This document shows, one piece after another, positions 8,901 through 17,534 of a stretch of DNA of 33,079 nucleotides. The number at the start of each line of letters is the position of its first letter. Position 1 is the stretch's first letter. Under the pieces are notes generated by a model, which was not told where the DNA came from, ran no database searches, and saw nothing but the letters and a program-made list of their open reading frames with translations. The stretch is from Chitinophagaceae bacterium (GTDB lineage Bacteria; Bacteroidota; Bacteroidia; Chitinophagales; Chitinophagaceae): positions 1 through 33,079 of the forward strand of contig JACCYQ010000146.1 in assembly GCA_013696395.1 (NCBI GenBank). Reading direction: 5' to 3'. The position numbers and the translations under genes are program-made.

Positions 8901-11587
8901 CCCCTCCCACTATCCTCAATATATCCTGACAACTCCTGGTTAAAAGATTTTTCTTTTAGTAATTGTTCTAATGGAATATGCATGCGAAAACGCCAGTAAT
9001 GTTTTGGATCAGCAGGCACATTGATCCTTTCATCTGCAGGATGCGCCCTGCGCAGTTCTCCATCTATTCCCAACAAATCCTGTAATTGGAAAATACTCCA
9101 CATGGCTGGTGAATATAAATGTTGCAATACAATCGCTTTATTGATCCAAGGCTCACAGAAATAGGGCGCTTCACCATGTTGACCTAATTCATTATTAAAG
9201 AAATGCTGGGTTTTTGCACGATCTTCTTCCCACCATCCGCGGATAGTGCTCATGTCATGAGTGGAAGGTGTAACAACAGAAAGATATGGTGCATCATCAG
9301 GATGAAAGAAAAGTTTTTTGGCATCCTTGGGCATTCGTTGAATTTCAAGACTCAAAATGCCTAACTGTTTCATTACCTCCGGAACGGAATGTGGAACCAT
9401 ACCAAGATCTTCACCACAAATCAGCATATTGGTCGCCTGCTTCAGACAAGGCAATTTATGCATGGCTTCTTTTTTCCAAAAATCATCCTGGCGATGATAA
9501 AAATAATTATTGTATAAATATTTAAGCACCCCTTTGGCATGATCATCCAGGTAGCGAAAGGAAGTTGTATTCTCCATGCCGAAGCGGAAATGATATTGGG
9601 ATTCTCCTTCATTTGTTTCAGGCAACAAGATTACATTCGAGATCAGGTCGAACAAACCTTGTTTTAATTTTTTATTTTCTTCCGAGGGTTCCATTGTCGA
9701 AAAATAATTTTCGACCTGGAGCTGTGTTTCAAATTGATATTCCAGGTTGTAGCTACCCCAGTCGTTGGGCACAACAAAGGATGTCAACACCTGTTCGGCG
9801 TTGGTGCCAAAGATTTCATTAATGATTTCTTCTGTAATAAAAGGTTTGTAAAATCTTTTAAGATCCGTATGTATTCCATGATCATTCAATTCTGATAAAT
9901 GCAGCGGAATGGCCGGAACAAAATGCCCCATAATACCTTCAACTGCATGGCGTGGAATACTCCAGATGCGGAAGAATCCCAGGATATGGTCAATACGGAA
10001 AGCTGAAAAATATTCGCTCATTTGTTCAAACCGCTTGCGCCACCATGCAAAACCATCCTGTTGCATTTTTTGCCAGTTGTAAGTTGGGAAGCCCCAGTTT
10101 TGTCCTTTTACAGCAAAGTCATCCGGCGGTGCGCCAGCCTGTTGATCCATATGGTAAAGATCCGGATCCATCCATGCATCAACGCCATACCGGTAAATTC
10201 CAATAGGAATATCACCTTTTAAGGCTATGCCATTTTTGTGTGCGTAATCAGCTGCATCTTTTATTTGCAAATGCAAATGATATTGGGTAAAGTAGTGAAA
10301 TGCAATGCTCTTATAGGGCTTTGATTTTTTGCTGGTTAATTTGGCGATTTCCGATTTATCATAAACCGCATTGGTGTTCCAGTGACTGTAATGGGAAGTT
10401 TTATTTTTATCACGCAGGTAACTGAATGCTGCATATGGAACCAGCCAGTGATTATTTTTTTCAAAGAAAGAATCAAAACCATCACTGTTCAACACTTCTT
10501 TCCCATCCAGTTCATACAACTCCTGTAAAACCTGCAGTTTATATTTGATCACTTCTTCGTAATCCATTTCCGGCAATTCATTCAGTTGCTTTTGCTTTCT
10601 TTTTAAAGAATTGATATGTGATGCATGTTTGCGACCGGCAACTTTTTCAAGGTTTACATAAAGCGGGTGCAAAGCGAATGCGGAAATGGATGCATAGGGA
10701 TATGAATCTGTATAAGTATTTGTTGCAATCGTATCATTCACCGGCAATAACTGGATCATTTTCAACCCAGTGTTTTTAGCCCAGTCTACCAATAATGTTA
10801 AATCGTTGAATTCCCCGGTACCAAAACTTTTCTTGCTGCGTAAACTGAAAACAGGAATGGCAACACCTGCACCATGCCAGGTATTGTTTGGAAAATAAAT
10901 AAACCCATCGTGAAATATTTTTAAAGGATTATTTGATAAGCCTACCGGCAATTGCCGGTTTGCTCCAGCTTCGAACCGGACAAAGGTTTTTGTTTTGGTA
11001 TTGTAAACGCCATATTTATATTCAAAGGGCTGTTGATCTTTTTCTATTTGAAGACTGATCTCAAACCAATTTCCTACTGGTTGTAATAATTGAATATTAT
11101 CTTTTGCCCAGTTCCCTAATGCTGCTGAACCACCCGAAATACAAACGGTTTCATCTTTTTTTAATAATGGAGCTTTAACCCTAAACTGGTAATTAAAATC
11201 TTTTGGCAGGCGGGGTCTTGTTTCTTTTCGATAAAGAAAGATCTCTTTAAAGGGAGCTGTATAAAAAGCATTTTCAAAGTCGCCTGCATGGTTCCAGGTA
11301 TCTATCAGCGCTAAATCTCTAGCGGCTGATTTTGGATTATTTATGATTCGTGTATTTTCATTTTCCGGGATCCACTCGCCGCCTGCATTTTTCAACAGGT
11401 ACTTATATCGCAACTGGGGCGTTTTCTTTTCATCTATCTCGATGCTTGCCTGCCAGAAATCATTGTTATAATAATTCATTTGCAAGGCTTGCTCCATTTC
11501 GTATTCACCCAGTAATGAGTGATTTCCAGTGATATATAAGATTTGATTGACTTTTGTATGGAAACGCAGGAAAAAATCAACTTTCAT
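8897..11587 (-). CDS. malQ: 4-alpha-glucanotransferase, DPE2 type with two starch-binding domains
   Basis: 896 residues: two CBM20 starch-binding domains (about 1-115 with TGNHSLLGEYE, and 130-235 with SGGSAALGNW), then a GH77 domain. Catalytic residues are visible: nucleophile Asp533 (FRIDHILGFFR), acid/base Glu726 (ICGEDLGMVP) and Asp778 (STHDMST). The nucleophile and acid/base are 193 residues apart, against about 50 in E. coli MalQ; such an insertion together with tandem CBM20 marks the DPE2 type known from plants and Bacteroidota. It transfers glucan segments between maltose or maltodextrin and larger glucans in the cytoplasm. There is no signal peptide. It follows the infC terminator and has its own promoter-like box. 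Confidence 0.95.
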   Translation of the reverse strand: MKVDFFLRFHTKVNQILYITGNHSLLGEYEMEQALQMNYYNNDFWQASIEIDEKKTPQLRYKYLLKNAGGEWIPENENTRIINNPKSAARDLALIDTWNHAGDFENAFYTAPFKEIFLYRKETRPRLPKDFNYQFRVKAPLLKKDETVCISGGSAALGNWAKDNIQLLQPVGNWFEISLQIEKDQQPFEYKYGVYNTKTKTFVRFEAGANRQLPVGLSNNPLKIFHDGFIYFPNNTWHGAGVAIPVFSLRSKKSFGTGEFNDLTLLVDWAKNTGLKMIQLLPVNDTIATNTYTDSYPYASISAFALHPLYVNLEKVAGRKHASHINSLKRKQKQLNELPEMDYEEVIKYKLQVLQELYELDGKEVLNSDGFDSFFEKNNHWLVPYAAFSYLRDKNKTSHYSHWNTNAVYDKSEIAKLTSKKSKPYKSIAFHYFTQYHLHLQIKDAADYAHKNGIALKGDIPIGIYRYGVDAWMDPDLYHMDQQAGAPPDDFAVKGQNWGFPTYNWQKMQQDGFAWWRKRFEQMSEYFSAFRIDHILGFFRIWSIPRHAVEGIMGHFVPAIPLHLSELNDHGIHTDLKRFYKPFITEEIINEIFGTNAEQVLTSFVVPNDWGSYNLEYQFETQLQVENYFSTMEPSEENKKLKQGLFDLISNVILLPETNEGESQYHFRFGMENTTSFRYLDDHAKGVLKYLYNNYFYHRQDDFWKKEAMHKLPCLKQATNMLICGEDLGMVPHSVPEVMKQLGILSLEIQRMPKDAKKLFFHPDDAPYLSVVTPSTHDMSTIRGWWEEDRAKTQHFFNNELGQHGEAPYFCEPWINKAIVLQHLYSPAMWSIFQLQDLLGIDGELRRAHPADERINVPADPKHYWRFRMHIPLEQLLKEKSFNQELSGYIEDSGRG

Positions 11588-11662
11588 TCAATATAATTTT
11601 TAAGGATAAAACTTAGTTTATTGATCTTTTTTTATATGTAAGAAAAAACACCGTATAACGGG

Positions 11663-11670
11663 CGAAAGTA
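11663..11670 (-). promoter_or_regulatory. promoter-like -7 box before the glucanotransferase gene
   Basis: Minus-strand TACTTTCG, one mismatch from TAnnTTTG, with a TTTC about 19 bases upstream in place of the -33 TTTG. It lies about 75 bases before the ATG and just downstream of the infC terminator, where a new promoter is expected. Confidence 0.35.
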
Positions 11671-11747
11671 AAAAAAAGCCTTGGAGGAGGAAATTTTAAA
11701 TTTTTGTTTCCAAAGAAAATTAAGCAGGATACAGCTTTCAACCCATT

Positions 11748-11777
11748 AAAAAAAAACAGGAGACCAGCTCCTGTTTT
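11748..11777 (-). terminator. intrinsic terminator after infC
   Basis: Perfect 10-bp stem AAAACAGGAG/CTCCTGTTTT (11753-11762 and 11768-11777) with a 5-base loop, followed on the minus strand by a run of uridines (A9 on plus, 11748-11756). It starts 4 bases after the infC stop codon, so the thrS-infC transcript ends here. Confidence 0.9.
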
Positions 11778-11781
11778 CCAT

Positions 11782-12390
11782 TTATTCGTTATTATTATTT
11801 TTTTCCGGTTTTTCTTTTTTCTCTTTCTTTTTGGTTTTAGGGGCAAACATAGCCAGCATTCTTCTTCCCTCCATTTTTGGCATACTTTCAAGAACACCAT
11901 TTTCTGCTAATCTTTCGGCGAATTTTAATAACAGTAATTCTCCCCTGTCTTTAAACTGGATGGCCCTTCCTTTAAACTGTACATAGGCTTTAACTTTATT
12001 GCCATCTTTTAAAAAGTTAACCGCATGTTTGGCCTTAAAATCAAAATCATGATCATCCGTATTAGGTGTAAAACGGATTTCCTTGATTTCAGATGTTTTG
12101 GCTTTCGCCTTCATCTCTTTTTCCTTCCGCTTCTTGTCGTATAGAAATTTATTATAGTCAATGATTCGGCAAACCGGAGGATCACCCTGGGGCGAAATTT
12201 CTACCAGGTCAAGCTCCATATCCTGAGCCATTTTATATGCTTCTGCTGTTGGGTAAACACCGATTTCAACATTTTCACCCACTAATCGTACCTGGGGTAC
12301 CCTGATAAGATGATTTATACGATGCTCTGCTTCTTTCTTTTGGGGAAATCTTCCTTTGTAACCCCTGAATCCTTGTTTTTGTAATGCCAT
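11782..12390 (-). CDS. infC: translation initiation factor IF-3
   Basis: 202 residues; binds the 30S subunit, keeps it apart from 50S and checks start codon and initiator tRNA. The N-domain begins at EHRINHLIRVPQVRLVGEN, followed by the linker region (VCRIIDYNKFLYDKKRKEKE) and the C-domain (KEIRFTPNTDDHDFDFKAKHAVNFLKDGNKVKAYVQFKGR). A Lys/Glu/Asn-rich tail of about 25 residues extends beyond the usual end. The start is an ATG rather than the AUU/AUC used for autoregulation in enterobacteria, with about 20 residues ahead of the core. It lies 64 bases after thrS. Unusually, no rpmI or rplT follows; a strong terminator does. Confidence 0.97.
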   Translation of the reverse strand: MALQKQGFRGYKGRFPQKKEAEHRINHLIRVPQVRLVGENVEIGVYPTAEAYKMAQDMELDLVEISPQGDPPVCRIIDYNKFLYDKKRKEKEMKAKAKTSEIKEIRFTPNTDDHDFDFKAKHAVNFLKDGNKVKAYVQFKGRAIQFKDRGELLLLKFAERLAENGVLESMPKMEGRRMLAMFAPKTKKKEKKEKPEKNNNNE

Positions 12391-12454
12391 TTATTGTTTT
12401 TTCGTGAAATCCTGCCCCTTTCAGGCAATTTTTTATTTGTTTAAATATATTGAA

Positions 12455-14386
12455 TTAATCTTTCCTTTCCATAATCTCATTCCTGGTAGCATTTATAAAT
12501 TCTTCAACAAATTGTACCCCGGTGACTCCTTTGCCCTGTCTCCTTACTGCAACTTTTTCTTCATTCATTTCCTTTTCACCAACTACCAGCATATAAGGTA
12601 CTTTCAACATTTCGGTATCGCGTATCTTCTTGCCAATCTTTTCGTTGCGATCATCAATCTCTGCACGAATATCAGCTTTTTTCAACTTTTGCAAAATTGT
12701 TTTGGCATAGTCCAAATATTTGTCGCTGATGGGCAACAACTTTACCTGTACCGGGGCCAGCCAAACAGGAAACTTTCCTGCATAGTGTTCCAACAAAAAT
12801 CCAATGAACCTTTCATGTGTACCTAATGGTGCCCGGTGAATGATCAGCGGAGTATCGGATTGGTTATTGGCAGTGGTGTAACTCAGGTTAAAACTGCGAC
12901 CCTGGGCAAAATCTACCTGGTTTGTTGCCAATGTAAATTCCCGGCCAATAGCGCTCCAAATTTGTACATCAATCTTGGGTCCGTAAAAAGCAGCTTCATC
13001 CTGCACTTCAACAAAAGGCGTTTCTGTTTTAATTAAAACATCGCGAACCAACAGTTCGGTTTCTTTCCATAATTCAGGTTCATCAACATATTTCTTTCCC
13101 CGTTTCGCAGGATCATGAAGGCTCAGTCGCATCACGTATTTATCAATCCCAAAAATCTTAAAATATTTTCGGTACATATCATTTACCGCTTTGAACTCTT
13201 CATAGAATTGTTCTTTGGTGCAATAAATATGTGCATCATTCATATGCAGGCAACGAACACGCATCAATCCAAATAATTCACCGCTTTGTTCATAACGGTA
13301 ACAAGTACCGTATTCAGCCAACCGGAATGGTAAGTCCTTATAACTCTTAGGCTCAGCCGCAAATATTTTGTGGTGATGCGGGCAGTTCATTGCCTTCAGG
13401 TAATATTTAACACCTTCTAATTCCATAGGTGGGTACATACTATCCTCATAATAAGGAAGGTGACCGCTGGTGAGATAAAGATTTTCTTTGGCAATATGTG
13501 GTGTTACCACTCTTTTATAGCCACCATCTGTTTCTGTTTCTTTGGCAAGTTTTTCCAATTCTTCAATTATTATGGTACCATTGGGCAACCATAAAGGCAG
13601 TCCCGGACCTACATCATCATCCATGGTATAAATGCCCAGCTCTTTACCCAACTTCCGATGATCTCTTTTTTTAGCTTCTTCCAGCATAGCGAGGTGTTCA
13701 TCCATTTCTTTCTGAGATGGAAATGTGACACCATAAACCCTGATGAGTTGTTTATTCTTTTCATCACCTTTCCAATATGCGCCGGCTATATTGGTTAGTT
13801 TGATTGCTTTAATTAAACCAGTGTGTGGAATATGCGGACCTCGACAGAGATCGGTAAAACTTCCCTGGCTATAAAATGTAATTTCTCCATCCTGCAGATT
13901 TTGTAAAAGATCCAATTTATACTGATCTCCTTTTTCAGTAAAATAATTTATGGCTTCCTCTTTCCTTATTTCCTTTCTTTCAAACTTGTTATTTTGGCGG
14001 GCCAGTTCATTCATCTTTTTTTCCAATGCCTGCAAATCCTCTTCAGCCAGTTTGTGATCCCCGAGGTCCATATCATAATAAAAACCATTATCCACAGCAG
14101 GGCCAACCCAGAATTTTACCCCTGGATAAAGTTGTTCAACCGCTTCAGCCATAAGGTGTGCTGATGAATGCCAAAATGTAGTACGCCCTTCATTGTCAAT
14201 AAAAGTGAGCAGTTTTAATGAAGCATCATTTTGTATTGGCCTGCTAATGTCCCAAACCTCTCCATTCACCTGTGCGGCAATGATCTTTCTTGCCAAGCCT
14301 TCCGAAATGCTTTTTGCAATATCGAAAGCAGACACTCCATTTTCATACTTCCGCACCGCACCATCCGGTAATGTAATATTGATCAT
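12455..14386 (-). CDS. thrS: threonyl-tRNA synthetase
   Basis: Charges tRNA-Thr and edits Ser-tRNA-Thr. From ATG 14384-14386 (MINITLPDG) the protein has 643 residues: TGS domain (1-60), editing domain with HSSAH at 73-77 and Cys181/His185 in LCRGPH, class II catalytic core with the zinc Cys in AMNCPHHH and His in CLHMNDAH and IHRAPLGTHERF, then the anticodon-binding domain. In E. coli ThrRS the editing histidines are also 73 and 77, which favours this start over the in-frame ATG at 14426-14428, which would add 14 residues and sits inside a hairpin. First gene of a thrS-infC operon with a structured leader. Confidence 0.97.
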   Translation of the reverse strand: MINITLPDGAVRKYENGVSAFDIAKSISEGLARKIIAAQVNGEVWDISRPIQNDASLKLLTFIDNEGRTTFWHSSAHLMAEAVEQLYPGVKFWVGPAVDNGFYYDMDLGDHKLAEEDLQALEKKMNELARQNNKFERKEIRKEEAINYFTEKGDQYKLDLLQNLQDGEITFYSQGSFTDLCRGPHIPHTGLIKAIKLTNIAGAYWKGDEKNKQLIRVYGVTFPSQKEMDEHLAMLEEAKKRDHRKLGKELGIYTMDDDVGPGLPLWLPNGTIIIEELEKLAKETETDGGYKRVVTPHIAKENLYLTSGHLPYYEDSMYPPMELEGVKYYLKAMNCPHHHKIFAAEPKSYKDLPFRLAEYGTCYRYEQSGELFGLMRVRCLHMNDAHIYCTKEQFYEEFKAVNDMYRKYFKIFGIDKYVMRLSLHDPAKRGKKYVDEPELWKETELLVRDVLIKTETPFVEVQDEAAFYGPKIDVQIWSAIGREFTLATNQVDFAQGRSFNLSYTTANNQSDTPLIIHRAPLGTHERFIGFLLEHYAGKFPVWLAPVQVKLLPISDKYLDYAKTILQKLKKADIRAEIDDRNEKIGKKIRDTEMLKVPYMLVVGEKEMNEEKVAVRRQGKGVTGVQFVEEFINATRNEIMERKD

Positions 14387-14405
14387 TTGTTTGTTTGTGA
14401 TTTTG

Positions 14406-14443
14406 AAAAAATACTTAAGTATTGCCATTCTCTAAAGAATGGC
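14406..14443 (-). promoter_or_regulatory. thrS leader: hairpin, palindrome and U-run
   Basis: On the minus strand a 7-bp hairpin, GCCATTC/GAATGGC (14437-14443 and 14424-14430, 6-base loop), abuts the perfect 14-base palindrome AATACTTAAGTATT (14410-14423), which runs into TTTT (14406-14409). It sits between the predicted transcription start and the thrS start at 14386. It resembles an attenuator or translational operator, but the second stem is weak. The known E. coli ThrRS operator principle makes autoregulation plausible; the loop does not show a threonine anticodon. Confidence 0.4.
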
Positions 14444-14455
14444 TATTAAGGCCGG

Positions 14456-14484
14456 CAAAATTAACAAACTCTTGTTGAATCAAC
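14456..14484 (-). promoter_or_regulatory. probable Bacteroidota-type promoter of thrS-infC
   Basis: -7 box TAATTTTG (14456-14463, exact TAnnTTTG) and a -33-like GTTG (14481-14484) separated by 17 bases. Transcription would begin near 14450, leaving a leader of about 65 bases before ATG 14386. Confidence 0.55.
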
Positions 14485-14522
14485 CGCTTCGATAAAAACA
14501 AATTTGGTAATTTCACGCTTCT

Positions 14523-15566
14523 ATGGTTAGACTTTTACCCAGGATATTATTGCTTTCCAGTATTTTCTTTCTCTACCAATATTCTGCATCAGGTCAGGAT
14601 CTTTCAGGTATTTGGCGTGGGTATTTCATCACCGAAAGTGGGGACAATTATAAACTGGAGTTCCAGATTGTCCAAAATAAATCATTAACTGTAACTGGTG
14701 TTTCTTATTCTTACCTTGATGTACGTTTTTATGGTAAAGCAAATATGACTGGCAGATACATAAAATCTGAAAAACAATTTCAAATCCAGGAAAACCGAAC
14801 TGTGGAAGTAAAGAGTACAACTGGTGGCGGTACCTGTATCATGAATTATAATCTCTCTTATGTAAAGTCTGGCCCTGAAGAATTCCTGGAAGGAAATTAC
14901 CTGGGGAAATCAGAAAACAGGATGAACCCCCGTCTTAATGGCCAATGGGGCGATTGCGGTGGTGGAAAAGTTTTTTTAAGAAGAGTGCATAATAGTGATT
15001 TTTATGTGGAACCTTTTTTAAGAGATCAGCCCCGAAAATCAACACCTAAAACCACGCCTAAAGAATCGGAGAAAAAACCGGAATCTAAAAAGGAAACGCC
15101 TAAGACAACGATCCCACCTGAATCTGAAGTGCTGGATAAAAAACCAGAAGAAAAAAAGATTGAATTCCCTGAATCAAAACCGAAGGAAAAAGAAATAACA
15201 CCTGCACCGCCTATTTTAAAGACCAGGTCAAATGAATTGACACGAACCTTTGAAGTAAATACCAAAAAGGTAATAATAAGGCTTTATGATAATGGAGAAA
15301 TTGATGATGATACCGTTTCCGTTTACTTTAATAATAAATTGGTTTTGGATAGAAAGCGACTATCAACCGTTCCATTAACCATCACACTAAACCTGGAAGA
15401 TGAGAATGAAGAAAATGAATTAATAATGGTAGCTGAAAACCTGGGACGTATTCCTCCCAATACTTCTTTAATGATCGTTCAGGCAGGTGATCAACGATTC
15501 CAGGTAAATATTACATCAACCGATCAAAAAAATGCGTTGGTTCGATTTATTTATCGAAAACCATAA
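14523..15566 (+). CDS. secreted protein of unknown function with Pro/Lys-rich linker, paralogue 1
   Basis: 347 residues, function not recognised. Signal peptide (1-24), then an N-terminal domain (about 25-160) starting QDLSGIWRGYF with GVSYSYLD and two cysteines (105, 145). A linker (165-233) is very rich in Lys, Pro, Glu and Thr. The C-terminal domain (about 236-347) contains YDNGEIDDDTVSVYFNN, STVPLTITL, ENLGRIPPNTSLMIV and QKNALVRFIYRKP. The next gene has the same N- and C-terminal domains without the long linker. The DNGxIDxDT stretch looks like a calcium-binding loop, which is inference. The charged linker could span a wall or periplasm. It is read divergently from thrS; no clear promoter was seen. 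Confidence 0.8.
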   Translation: MVRLLPRILLLSSIFFLYQYSASGQDLSGIWRGYFITESGDNYKLEFQIVQNKSLTVTGVSYSYLDVRFYGKANMTGRYIKSEKQFQIQENRTVEVKSTTGGGTCIMNYNLSYVKSGPEEFLEGNYLGKSENRMNPRLNGQWGDCGGGKVFLRRVHNSDFYVEPFLRDQPRKSTPKTTPKESEKKPESKKETPKTTIPPESEVLDKKPEEKKIEFPESKPKEKEITPAPPILKTRSNELTRTFEVNTKKVIIRLYDNGEIDDDTVSVYFNNKLVLDRKRLSTVPLTITLNLEDENEENELIMVAENLGRIPPNTSLMIVQAGDQRFQVNITSTDQKNALVRFIYRKP

Positions 15567-15626
15567 GCATTACCGTTTGCATAATTTTAAATTCACCAAA
15601 CAGCTTTTTTTCTATTTTCAATAATT

Positions 15627-16466
15627 ATGCTTCGGTTTATCTGCTTTTTAATGCTGCTGTTTGCCTGTTTTCCTGCTTCCACCCAGGAATTAAATGGTAT
15701 ATGGAAGGGAACATTAACAATAAGTCCGGGCGGATGTTTCAGGGTTTATAACCTGGAGTTACAAATCAATATTGACGAAAAACAGCATATCAGTGGAGTA
15801 TCTTATCATTACTCTGACCTGCAGAATTATGTAAAAGAAGAATTTGATGGAAGTTATGATAATAAAGGAATGGTGCTTTCCATCAACGAAATTAAAATAC
15901 TCACTTACCATGTACCTCCTGATTGTGTTCCCTGCATTAAAAAATATGCATTGGTTTATAAAAAGGAAGAAACATCTGAAACTTTGAGTGGCACAATGGG
16001 CGGCCAAATGATCAATAATGCTGGCGTGTGTCCACCTGGCACTATTGTTTTAAAACGCATCAAAGAATCCGCTTTTAAAGAAATCGAAAATAAAAATGCT
16101 TTACCTGGCTCCTTGACCAACCGTAAAAATGAATTGTTAAGAGAAATTAAAGTTGATACCGGTAATATTCGCCTGGATTTTTATGATAACGGGATTATCG
16201 ATGGAGACACTATTTCCGTGTTTGCCAATAACCAGGTTATTGTTTCAAACCAAGGTTTAACTACCGTTCCCATTACCGTTTATGTTCGTATTGATACACA
16301 AAAAATGGAACAGGAAATTGTTATGGTAGGACAAAACCTTGGAACCATTCCTCCTAATACTGCCTTGATGATTGTTACAGCAGGCAAAAAACGTTACCAG
16401 CTTTATCTTACCTCGGATGAGCAAAAAAATGCCATGGTCAGGTTTGTTTATGAAAAACCTGATTAG
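15627..16466 (+). CDS. secreted protein of unknown function, paralogue 2
   Basis: 279 residues, paralogue of the gene 60 bases upstream and probably co-transcribed. Signal peptide (1-19) then QELNGIWKGTL, a domain with GVSYHYSDL and four cysteines (37, 100, 103, 135) that may pair after export, a short linker, and the C-terminal domain (166-279). That domain has YDNGIIDGDTISVFANN, TTVPITVYV, QNLGTIPPNTALMIVTAG and QKNAMVRFVYEKPD. The C-terminal domain is the better conserved part between the two copies. I know no named function for it. It ends 31 bases from the convergent CHRD gene with no visible terminator hairpin between. Confidence 0.8.
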   Translation: MLRFICFLMLLFACFPASTQELNGIWKGTLTISPGGCFRVYNLELQINIDEKQHISGVSYHYSDLQNYVKEEFDGSYDNKGMVLSINEIKILTYHVPPDCVPCIKKYALVYKKEETSETLSGTMGGQMINNAGVCPPGTIVLKRIKESAFKEIENKNALPGSLTNRKNELLREIKVDTGNIRLDFYDNGIIDGDTISVFANNQVIVSNQGLTTVPITVYVRIDTQKMEQEIVMVGQNLGTIPPNTALMIVTAGKKRYQLYLTSDEQKNAMVRFVYEKPD

Positions 16467-16497
16467 GCATTTATAAAAAAGTAATCAATTATTCAGC

Positions 16498-16992
16498 TTA
16501 CCTGATTTGTCCCCTAACTATTCCTGGTGGATAAAAATTTGAATGTACATTGGCATAAACTTCATCATGCAGTAACAAATCATACTGTTCGGGAGTTAAC
16601 GTTTGTACCATATTTTTACCAAAATCATCAGCAGTATGAGCCAGGAAGATTCGAACCGGTCCATTAACTCCAGTGGCACCGAGATGTACATGGGCAACAC
16701 GCAAAGCATCCCCTTCTTCCAAATGATCAACCATAATTTTTGAATAAAGGGTTCTGTCTGAAGTTAATCTTAAAAGCACCCGGCCTTTGGCAGTTGTATT
16801 GACTGCTGGCACTTCATTTTCACCACTCAGGTGAACTAACATATTCAGAACATAGGGGCCACCGCCATTCCGTGCCATAGGAATGTCGAGGAAATTCGTT
16901 TCATTAGTCTGAACCGGGAGTTCAGCCTTTTGACAGGAAAAGAAATAAAGTGAACAAACCAGCAAAAATGCAAGAAAAAAAAATTTTTTCAT
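16498..16992 (-). CDS. CHRD domain lipoprotein
   Basis: Starting at ATG 16990-16992 (the upstream TTG adds two residues) gives 164 residues. The signal peptide ends in lipobox FFSC, followed by QK after the Cys, which resembles the CQK type of surface-export signal in Bacteroidota lipoproteins (inference). The rest is one CHRD domain: LSGENEVPAVNTTAKGR at the front, VAHVHLGATGVNGPVRIFL in the middle and VHSNFYPPGIVRGQIR at the end. The domain is found in chordin and in many bacterial exported proteins; its molecular role in bacteria is not settled. Single gene, convergent with the secreted paralogue pair. Confidence 0.88.
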   Translation of the reverse strand: MKKFFFLAFLLVCSLYFFSCQKAELPVQTNETNFLDIPMARNGGGPYVLNMLVHLSGENEVPAVNTTAKGRVLLRLTSDRTLYSKIMVDHLEEGDALRVAHVHLGATGVNGPVRIFLAHTADDFGKNMVQTLTPEQYDLLLHDEVYANVHSNFYPPGIVRGQIR

Positions 16993-17211
16993 GATCAATC
17001 ATTTAGAAGATTAAAAAATAAAACGTAGTAGTTTTCATTAATTATTTTGATTGTTCAAAGGGAAAGAAGAGCAGGAAAAGGAAGTTACATAATTAAAAGG
17101 ATTTAATCGGACGAATGAAGGAAATGGTTGCCTGCTGGTTCGATTTTTTTAAGAACAAATAATACCAAACAATATTGAACACAAAAATGTATTAATTAAT
17201 AAATCGGGAAA

Positions 17212-17517
17212 ATGAACTACACAGAAAATTACCAGGGAATAAAAGTAGATGTACAGGCCGTTGATTTTACTATCCAGGACGATATACAGCAGGAAGTAAG
17301 AAACACGATTGATAAACTACAAAGGCATGTTACAAAAATAAATTGGGTAGATGTTTATTTAAATATTGAAGCAAATCAACCAACTAATAATAAGAGTGTA
17401 AGTATGCGCGTTGGTATTCCCGGCCCGGATGTATTTGCTTCTGATACCGGGGATCACTGGCTTCCACTTTTGAAAAGCGTGGAAGAAAAACTGCGTCGCC
17501 AACTGCAGAAAAAATAG
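17212..17517 (+). CDS. hpf: ribosome hibernation promoting factor, HPF/RaiA family (short form)
   Basis: 101 residues matching the single-domain S30EA/RaiA fold (beta-alpha-beta-beta-beta-alpha). It begins with strand IKVDVQAVDFTIQDDIQQEVR, then the helix NTIDKLQRHVTKINWVDVYL, strands through SVSMRVGIPGPDVFASDTGDHW and the closing helix LLKSVEEKLRRQLQKK. There is no second dimerisation domain, so it belongs to the short class. These proteins bind the 30S decoding region in stationary phase and promote or protect inactive ribosomes. The gene stands alone, with 213 bases upstream and a bidirectional terminator downstream. Confidence 0.87.
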   Translation: MNYTENYQGIKVDVQAVDFTIQDDIQQEVRNTIDKLQRHVTKINWVDVYLNIEANQPTNNKSVSMRVGIPGPDVFASDTGDHWLPLLKSVEEKLRRQLQKK

Positions 17518-17534
17518 TAATCGGTTACTTAAAT

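Noticed and set aside
11613-11900. 95-residue minus-strand ORF over the infC end and terminator
   Set aside because: It overlaps infC in another frame, crosses a strong terminator, is full of Lys/Phe homopolymers and does not match ribosomal protein L35 or L20.
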